Positions 57,244-64,000 of a stretch of DNA of 64,000 bases are shown piece after piece; the stretch's first letter is position 1, and each line of letters opens with the position of its first letter. The position numbers were made by a program, and so were the translations under genes. The stretch covers positions 5,850,501 to 5,914,500 of the forward strand of contig AP031356.1 in the NCBI GenBank assembly GCA_037833965.1, read 5' to 3'. This DNA comes from Marchantia polymorpha subsp. ruderalis (lineage: Eukaryota > Streptophyta > Marchantiopsida > Marchantiales > Marchantiaceae). The notes under the pieces are model-generated. The model had not been told where the DNA came from. It did no database searches and saw only the letters and a list, made by a program, of their open reading frames with translations.

Positions 57244-58189
57244 ATGACTCAAAAGGAGAAAATTGACTCGGAAGCTACTATTGTCTCTCATTTTCGACGT
57301 GCAGAGTCTATAGGTCGACAAATTGGTGGCAATTTTGGATATAACATCATACCTTTCGATGGCCACGGTGATTATTTGCTTTGGGAAAAGCAAGTAAAAG
57401 TGAAACTACGATCCATGGGTCTCACTTTCTGCCTGGGAGAAAAACCTTCTAGCATAAATGACATTGAATGGACTACTGCTCAAGACCAAGCAGTTTGCAT
57501 TGTGTTGGCATATCTAGACCCTACTATACTCAAGCAGGTTGAGGAGTACTCTGAAGTTTCCAAGGTTGCTTTATGCGCTTCAGCAACGGTTCCATCAGAA
57601 GAATCCAACGATTGTGATGAACACTTACATGCGATTGTTACGGTTTACTATGAAGCCTGGCACGTGCATACAAGACCACATGCACGCCTATGGAAATCTA
57701 TTGGTGGATCTTCGGAATATGGGGGACGAGGTTACTGACATAAAGAAGGCAATGCATCTTCTTCACTCATTGTCATCTACATATACTGTCAGACACTATC
57801 GAAGATTCTTCTTCATCGTCAGAACACAGCAGTCACTTACAATGAGGTTGTAAGTGCACTTCTGACGGATGCAGTTGAGCAGGATTTGTTATCTCCTTCC
57901 GTTCCATCCACTTCTGGGACAACACTTTTTATGGCAAGAGGTCAGTCACAACCAATAGACATCCACGAGTCCAGGCTTGAAGCGACAGAGATCAAAATCT
58001 CCTGACCGAATGAAAGTACAATTTCTAGCTCAACCATTTGACAAGAAGAATGTTGTTTGTTGGAGTTGTGGTAAGAAAGGCCACATCATGAAGTTTTGCG
58101 GGATGACCGGTACAACCTCCCCTTCAGTGGCAAACGTTGTTGAAAATCTTGATACTGAGGCGAACGATTTGTACATTGATGGTCTATGA
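57244..58189 (+). pseudogene. Copia gag with zinc knuckle
   Basis: The start reads IPFDGHGDYLLWEKQVKVKL, the usual copia gag opening (F-x-G-x-N/D-Y-x-x-W), then LGEKPSS. Frame changes occur near 57560, 57830 and 57975, and a stop lies at 57736-57738. The zinc knuckle CWSCGKKGHIMKFC is intact at 58058-58099 (CX2CX4HX4C). Gag forms the particle and binds the RNA. The breaks make this copy non-functional. Confidence 0.8.
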
Positions 58190-61100
58190 TGTCAGAGGTA
58201 TGCCCTTTGCAACTCACCATAAGTTGTTGGTGATGTATGAATTCTCGACAGTGCTTGTTCTTATCACATTTGTTACATTAGAGAGTTCTTTTGTACTTTC
58301 TCCATATCAAACGGTTCAGGTCTTATGCGGAACGACCAACCCTGTAGAATTGAGGGTGTTGGATCTGTAAAGATCCGCATGTTTGATGGTGTCAACCGTA
58401 CGTTGAACCAGGTTAGGTTTATACCTAACATAAGAAAGAACTTGATCTCTCTTGGAGTGTTGAACTCACACGGCTTAGAATGGAGTTTTAGGTAGGGCGT
58501 GTTAGATGTCAGATCATGTGATAAGAAGGTTATTCTTTGGGAATACAAGCATAATAATCTGTACTTGTTAGAGGGCATCACTGCTTGTGGCGAAGTTCAC
58601 TTTACTAGATCTCGCGTTGAGATGTCTCATGTATGGTATTCCAGATTAGGTCATATGAGTGATCGATACATGTCTCTTCTTGATGAGAAAAATGTATTAG
58701 CCGGTTTGGGTAAAGTTGATCTGTCATTTTGTGAACATTGCATCATGGGAAAGCAACATAGGATAACTTTTGGCGTTGGAACTCATAATTCCAAGGAGAT
58801 ACTGGAGTATGTACATAGTGACGTGTGGGGACCATCTCCTGTTGCCTCACTGTCTGGAAAGTTGTACTATGTCTCCTTTATTGATGATTACTCCAAATAT
58901 GTGTGGGTATATTTTCTTACCCACAAATCTGAGGTGTTTTCAACCTTCAAAAGTTGGCGCATACAAGTTGAGACTCAAACTGGACACAAGGTGAAATATT
59001 TACGATCAGATAATGGTGGCGGGTATACTAGTGAGGAATTTCAGAGGTATTGTATAGAGGAGGGGATTACTCGCCATTTCACGACGGTTTATACTCCACA
59101 ACAAAATGTTGTTTCTGAGCGACTCAATCGAACAGTGTTGGAGAAAGTGCGGAGTATGCTAAGCGAATCCGGTTTACCAGGGGAATTTTGGGCCGAAGCT
59201 GTCAACACCGCAATTTATTTGGTAAACCTTTCTCCTTCTAGTGCAATCAATTTCTCAACACCGTTTGAACTGAGACATAAACGGATGGCAGATTATAGTC
59301 GTTCGAGAATTTTTGGTTGTATTGCTTATCCTCTTATACCTAAGGAGCACATGAACAAATTAGAACCTACATCCAAGAAATGTCGTTTTCTTGGATATGC
59401 TAGTGGCGTGAAAGGTTACAAGCTATGGGATCCTGTTGCTTGCAAGGTGATTGTTAGTAGAGATGTTTCTTTCAATGAGCCTGGCTTATTGAAAGAAGGG
59501 AAGAATGTGGAGGCTAACAAGGGGAAATCTTTACTCACTGATATTGTTGTGGGGAAGTATGATCATTCTATCACTAATGATATGTCACATGAAGAAGCAC
59601 CGATACATGTGGAGCAAGTTCTTGAGGAACAAGAACCACAGGAGCAAGCTATTGTTGGTGAGCGTATTGCAACAATACCAGACAACAGAGATCAAATGGA
59701 CACGTCTACTAGGAGATCACAACGATCTAGTAGAGCGCCTGAGAGATTTAGTGTATGGGCAAATTCATCTATTCTCAAGGATCGTGACCTTGATTTTGAA
59801 GAGGAGGATGGTATGGCGTTGATCTTGGAAGAAGGTGAACCCTCTTCATATAGAGAAGCTCAAGCTTCGGTCAACAAGCTTGAATGGAATGCTGCTATGG
59901 AGCGAGAGATGCAATCACTAATTGACAACAAGACTTGGGAGTTGGTTGAGCTTCCTAAAAATCAAAGAGTGATTGACTCCAAGTGGATGTACAAGCTGAA
60001 AGACAATCCAGCAGGAAATGATGCAAGAATCTTCAAAGCTAGATTGGTGGCTAGAGGTTTCACATAGGAAAAGGGTGTGGATTATAACGAAGTTTTTTCA
60101 CCTGTAGCAAAATACGCTACAATTCGTCTGGTATGTGCACTGGCCGCAACATTCAGTCTTGTTATGGATGTGGTTATAGCTTCTTTTTATGGATATTTAG
60201 AGGAGGAGATCTACATGAGACAACCAATTGGCTTTGAGGTCAAAGGTCAGGAGAGGTGGGTCTGTAGATTACTGAAATCATTGTATGGATTGAAGCAAGC
60301 TTATAGGCTGTGGAATACACGTTTTGATGAGCTTATGAAGGCACGAGGTTTTCTACGAAGCGTGTACGATCCTTGTGTCTATATGAAGAAGGTGAATGAT
60401 GAGACTTTCGATCTCATCATTTTAGTACTCTACGTTGACGACATGCTTATCTTGGCAAAGAACCAATCCGATGTCGATGAATGCAAGAGCCAGCTGAAGT
60501 CTGCATTTAAGATGAAGGATATGGGGGAGTCAAGAAGTATACTATGCATGGATATTTATAGAGATTTTGAACAGAAGAAGCTATGGTTGAGTCAGGGCAA
60601 GTATGTTCGCCGTATACTTGACAAGTTCAACATGGCCGACTCGAAAGGAGTATGGACTCATTTGCCGGCACATTTTAAACTCTCCGCAGCCCAATGTCCT
60701 ACAGATGTTGTGGAAAAGGGAAGAATGTCATGTGTTCCATATGAACAAGCTGTAGGCAGCCTCATGTATTTAATGGAGTGCACTAGGCCTGATATTGCTC
60801 TAGCAATGGGCAAGGTGAGCAGATACATGTCGAATCCAAGGAAAGTTCACTGGTAAGCAGTGAAATGGATTCTGAGATATCTGAAGAGTACTGTGGATTA
60901 TGGCTTATTGTTTGATGGCTTATTAGACAATGCCAAGTCCTTGTTTGGCTATGTTGATGCTGACTACGGACAAGATTTAGACAAGATGAGATCTACAACT
61001 GGATATGTGTTTACACTTGGCGGCGGAAGCATTAGTTCGAGATCTACCTTGCAGAAATGCGTAACTCAATCAACAACAGAAGCTGAGTACGTGGCAGCAG

Positions 61101-61426
61101 CAGAAGCGGCAAAGGAAGCTATTTGGTTGAATAAGCTTATCATGGAGATGGAACTAACACAAAGCGTGATCAATCTTCATTGTGATAGCCAGAGTGCTTT
61201 ACATTTGGCTGCAAACCAAGTCATGGATAACAGAGTGAAGCACATAGACATCAGGTATCACTTTATTAGACAAGTAGTGTCTGATAAAACAATTGAGCTA
61301 GTCAAGATTGACGGTAAACTCAATCCAGCTGATGCGTTAACCAAAGTTATTCCTTTGGAGAGTTTCAAGCGACACTGTGCTACTATGCAAGTTGTGCATA
61401 GGGAGCACGAGAGATATGGTTCTTAG
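58190..61426 (+). pseudogene. Copia pol: protease, integrase, reverse transcriptase, RNase H
   Basis: One frame continues to 61426 with stops at 58238, 58493, 60065 (TAG) and 60857 (TAA). Protease: ILDSACSYH just after 58240. Integrase: zinc domain RLGHMS with CEHC, core HSDVWGP, SDNGGGY and the Glu in QQNVVSERLN, so D, D and E are all present. Reverse transcriptase (60077-60856) has MDV, LLKSLYGLKQA and LYVDDML, keeping the YVDD box. RNase H (60860-61426) has VDADYG, STTEAEYVAAAEAA and HCDSQSALHLA, ending with RVKHIDIRYHFIRQ. All catalytic boxes look preserved despite the stops; the two late stops sit where C-to-T change of a Gln codon would explain them. Confidence 0.88.
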
Positions 61427-61933
61427 TTACCTCTGTATATTGTTACTCTATACTCTTATGGCTGCGGCTTAGTTTTAGTTAACTCTTGTTTAAAGAGAGA
61501 CCTTGTGATAGGTTTCCGTCTAGAACTTCCCGCAGAGTGATAATATAGGTTAGAGAGGTGATTGAAATTCCTTGACATGAGTTAAGGTAAGATTGTTGAG
61601 TTACCTCTGTATATTATTACTCTATCTTGGTATGAGAGTAATAATATAGGTTAGAGAGGTGACTGAAATTCCTTGACATGAGTTAAGGTGAGATTGTTAA
61701 GTTACCTCTGTATATTATTACTCTATCTTGATATGAGAGTAATAATATAGTTTAGAGAGGTGAATGAAATTCCTTGACATGAGTTAAGGTGAGATTGTTG
61801 AGTTATCTCTATATATTATTATTCTATCTTGATATGAGAGTAATAATATAGGTTAGAGAGGTGATTGAAATTCCTTGACATGAGTTAAAGTGAGATTGTT
61901 GAGTTACCTCTGTATATTATTACTCTATCTTAG
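61426..61933 (+). repeat. Tandem array at the copia 3' end, 101-bp unit
   Basis: Units start with GTTACCTCTGTATATT at 61426, 61600, 61701, 61802 and 61903. The first is 174 bp because it keeps an extra 73 bp containing GGTTTCCGTCTAGAAC; the next three are exactly 101 bp; the last is cut at 61933. Each ends in GAGTTAAGGTGAGATTGTT, which corresponds to the polypurine-tract/LTR junction of the related element at 20.08 kb. The array thus repeats the sequence just before, and the very first bases of, the 3' LTR. The same tail is duplicated at 20079-20375. Confidence 0.9.
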
Positions 61934-62089
61934 TGTAATAACCCACCAAAGGCTAAAACTGCAGTATGGTGGTAAAAAGATCGAACCCACAGGGACAGAG
62001 GCAACACACAGAGTAAAAAGTGTCACGTTTAACAGACTTTTGTAGAGTTTGAATTCTCAGGCGACTGTCACTTCCAGAAATACTGCAGT

Positions 62090-62175
62090 GTTCGACTCGG
62101 AGGCCACTCGGAGGATGCTCGACTCGGAGGTCACTCGGAGGATGCTCGACTCGGAGGATGCTCGGAGGACGCACA
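62090..62175. repeat. Minisatellite, about 27-bp unit, three copies
   Basis: Repeats of TCGACTCGGAGG followed by CACTCGGAGGATGC, with the last copy shortened. The same ACTCGGAGG word recurs at about 62233-62242. A short CA microsatellite follows at about 62192-62210. Confidence 0.75.
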
Positions 62176-63186
62176 ATGCAGCGTAGGTCACTCAACACAC
62201 ACACACACACACCTGAAACTGGCAAAAGAACAACTCGGAGGTCGGTCAGGACCTTCGCTTAGGATTTCAGGGGGAAAGTATCTCAAAAGTTCACTCAGAG
62301 GCTCTGCAGGTAGTGACTCCCACTCCGGCTTTTACTGCCCTTCCGCTAGGAACTAGCGTAGGGAACCCGGACTGGACTTCCCACTTCGGAACGAAGTCCC
62401 TCATACGCAGTGGACGTCACCCTCGATTCACACCAAACGCAGAGAGTACAGGCCCGACTGAGAACTCAACTGAGACACAATCCAGTAACACACACACACA
62501 ACCTGAATTGCAAACCAAGGCTTACACGAAGTAATAAAACTTCACTTTGGTATTCAGGGGAAACTTCCCGTATGAGTACAATCAGGATATGTCACTCGAA
62601 GGAGTAAGGGGGGACTGTTCAAGTCTCTAACTCGCAGCCGGCTCTGAGCATCAGAAATCACCCGCAGGTGCAGATCCGCACTACTCAAGTCTCTAACCGG
62701 GTACTAGCTCTGAACATTCAGCCGAAGGCCTTCAGCTACAACATACGGTAACTTCGCTATGCTGCAGCTTCTCTACGTGGTGCCAAGACCAAATGCACAA
62801 ACACGCCAAGAAAGTGAGTTCCTGATCTGCACTTCCGAAACTGGAAGAGTCCCAAGGCTAAACGCCTTGATCTACTTTACATCCTCTAAGGTTCTAACTA
62901 ACACTACACTGCACTACCTGCTAGGGTGCGAGCCGCAACAGATCTTACACCTAAGGAGTCGGCGGCTGCCTTCCCCTCTAACTTACAACCTAAATCTAAC
63001 CCTAACCCTAAATCTGAATCCTAAGCCTACTGCACAGAGCCGCCAGCGTCTTTACATCCAAGATCTGAGGCTGAATATTTGCAGGCATGCGTGGCCGACT
63101 GAGATCAACGGTCCCACCAAATTTCAGATCCATCCGACCGTCCATCGCAAAGATATGGCCTCCGCAAGATCTCTGAACCGCATCAG

Positions 63187-63246
63187 GTTTGCCGACCTCG
63201 AGTTCGCCGACTTGAAGTTCGCCGACCTCAAGTTTGCCGAAGGCGT
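63187..63246. repeat. 15-bp minisatellite, four copies
   Basis: Four units of GTTCGCCGACCTCGA-type sequence, the same unit as the larger array at 63499. It ends by running into GCCGAAGGCG. Confidence 0.8.
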
Positions 63247-63498
63247 TGATCGCCGAAGACGCACTTCCGCACCTTTGCCTATTTGTAACAGTCACTCCCG
63301 ACACCCATAACTCACAGATCCTTGATCAGTTTCAAGAGTTCTTGGGCTCGTTGGAACGAGCGCGTCGAGCTCTTTCTAACGAGACCCTAATTGAGTCAAA
63401 CCATTACGAGTTGAAAGAGTTATGCCGGTTTTATCCTTCGCCAAAGGCACACTGTCGAAGGCTTGTTATCTGTTATCGCCGAAGGCGCCCGCACGATG

Positions 63499-63772
63499 TT
63501 TTGCCGACTCCGAGTTCTCCGACCTCGAGTTCGCCGACCTCAAGTTTGCCGACTCCGAGTTTGCCGACTTGAAGTTCTTTGACCTCGAGTTCGCCGACCT
63601 CAAGTTTGCCGACTCCGAGTTTGCCGACTTGAAGTTCTTTGACCTCGAGTTCGCCGACCCCGAGTTCTCCGACCTCGAGTTCGCCGACCTCAAGTTTGCC
63701 GACTTGAAGTTCTTTGACCTCGAGTTCGCCGACTTGAAGTTCTTTGACCTCGAGTTCGCCGACTTGAAGTTG
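63499..63772. repeat. 15-bp minisatellite, about 18 copies
   Basis: The unit alternates between GTTCGCCGACCTCGA, GTTTGCCGACTCCGA, GTTTGCCGACTTGAA and GTTCTTTGACCTCGA variants in a higher-order pattern of four to five units (63530-63590 repeats at 63590-63650). As the unit is a multiple of three with no stop, three frames stay open across it; one reads FADLKFADSEFADLK, resembling pentapeptide-repeat proteins. I regard the coding potential as a by-product. Confidence 0.85.
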
Positions 63773-64000
63773 ACCCGAAGACGTCCGTCGCGGAAGGCGA
63801 ACATCTAGGGCCGAAGGTGGATATTCTGCCGACGACGAACTCCTTCCGCCTATCCGTAGGCGTTCTTCTTCGCATCTTCCGACAGTCACAATTCCCTGAG
63901 TCCTCATCCGTTCCAGGCATTCTTGGGCTCGTTAAAACCAAAACGTCAAGTTCTTTCCAACAAGACCCTAAGTAACTCAAGGCGTTAAGAATTGAGGAAG

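Larger units (their letters stand above)
55986..61933 (+). mobile_element. Ty1/copia retrotransposon, nearly complete, 3' LTR missing
   Basis: 5' LTR, a perfect primer site, gag with zinc knuckle, protease, integrase, reverse transcriptase and RNase H lie in copia order. The polyprotein is open for long stretches with few stops, so the insertion is younger than the chromovirus. It is inserted into the hAT transposase. Instead of a 3' LTR it ends in an array of tandem repeats that is cut off at 61933 by another element. Confidence 0.85.
61934..64000 (+). mobile_element. GC-rich repeat element inserted in the copia array (continues past the window)
   Basis: The array stops abruptly at TGTAATAACCCACC (61934), which begins with TG like an LTR. 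A GATCGAACCCACAGGGAC segment follows at about 61979-61996. The right part (63245-64000) shares the 240-bp unit and GCCGAAGGC words with 32520-33480. No reverse transcriptase, transposase or other protein domain was found, so it may be non-autonomous. The right end is outside the window. Confidence 0.5.

Noticed and set aside
62988-63015. Telomere-like CCCTAA repeats
   Set aside because: Only two exact TAACCCTAACCC units within degenerate CTAAATCT words; not a telomere or a clear interstitial telomeric array.

Overview
This window looks like a repeat-rich, gene-poor stretch of a land-plant nuclear genome. The best guess is a bryophyte, probably a Marchantia-type liverwort. Three things support this. 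The single intact gene encodes an EID1-like F-box protein, a plant-specific family. The LTR elements carry the plant-type primer site for initiator tRNA-Met. Two broken copies of a coiled-coil gene match, from memory, a large family of Marchantia polymorpha hypothetical proteins. No database could be consulted, so the genus is an inference.

Layout. 1-19.8 kb: no convincing gene; AT-rich blocks alternate with blocks of moderate GC, with several hairpins, a 22-bp palindrome and small tandem repeats. 19.8-25.8 kb: a minus-strand copia LTR with a duplicated 3' tail, then two head-to-head pseudogene copies of the coiled-coil family separated by a 35-bp minisatellite. 26.3-26.7 kb: a copia gag fragment. 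27.4-37.3 kb: a nested cluster in which a dead Ty3/gypsy chromovirus (27.7-36.8 kb) sits inside one copy of an unclassified repeat (here RepX), while a second RepX copy, itself carrying a GC-rich repeat block, interrupts the chromovirus reverse transcriptase. 37.3-50.4 kb: no convincing gene; a second copia LTR (40.76-41.03 kb, minus) and several tandem duplications. 50.4-53.2 kb: the F-box gene with a GC-rich upstream region, a TATA-like box, two upstream ORFs and a poly(A) signal. 54.8-56.0 kb: a broken hAT transposase on the minus strand. 56.0-61.9 kb: a fairly young Ty1/copia element inserted into the hAT, ending in a tandem array instead of a 3' LTR. 61.9-64.0 kb: a further GC-rich repeat element related to the block at 32.5-33.5 kb.

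How it works together. Only the F-box gene appears functional; it should encode a substrate-recognition subunit of an SCF ubiquitin ligase. Almost everything else recognisable is mobile DNA in several layers of insertion. Many of its stop codons look like C-to-T changes, as expected for methylated, silenced repeats. The 3' ends of one copia family are unusual: the segment just before the 3' LTR is tandemly multiplied at two separate loci.
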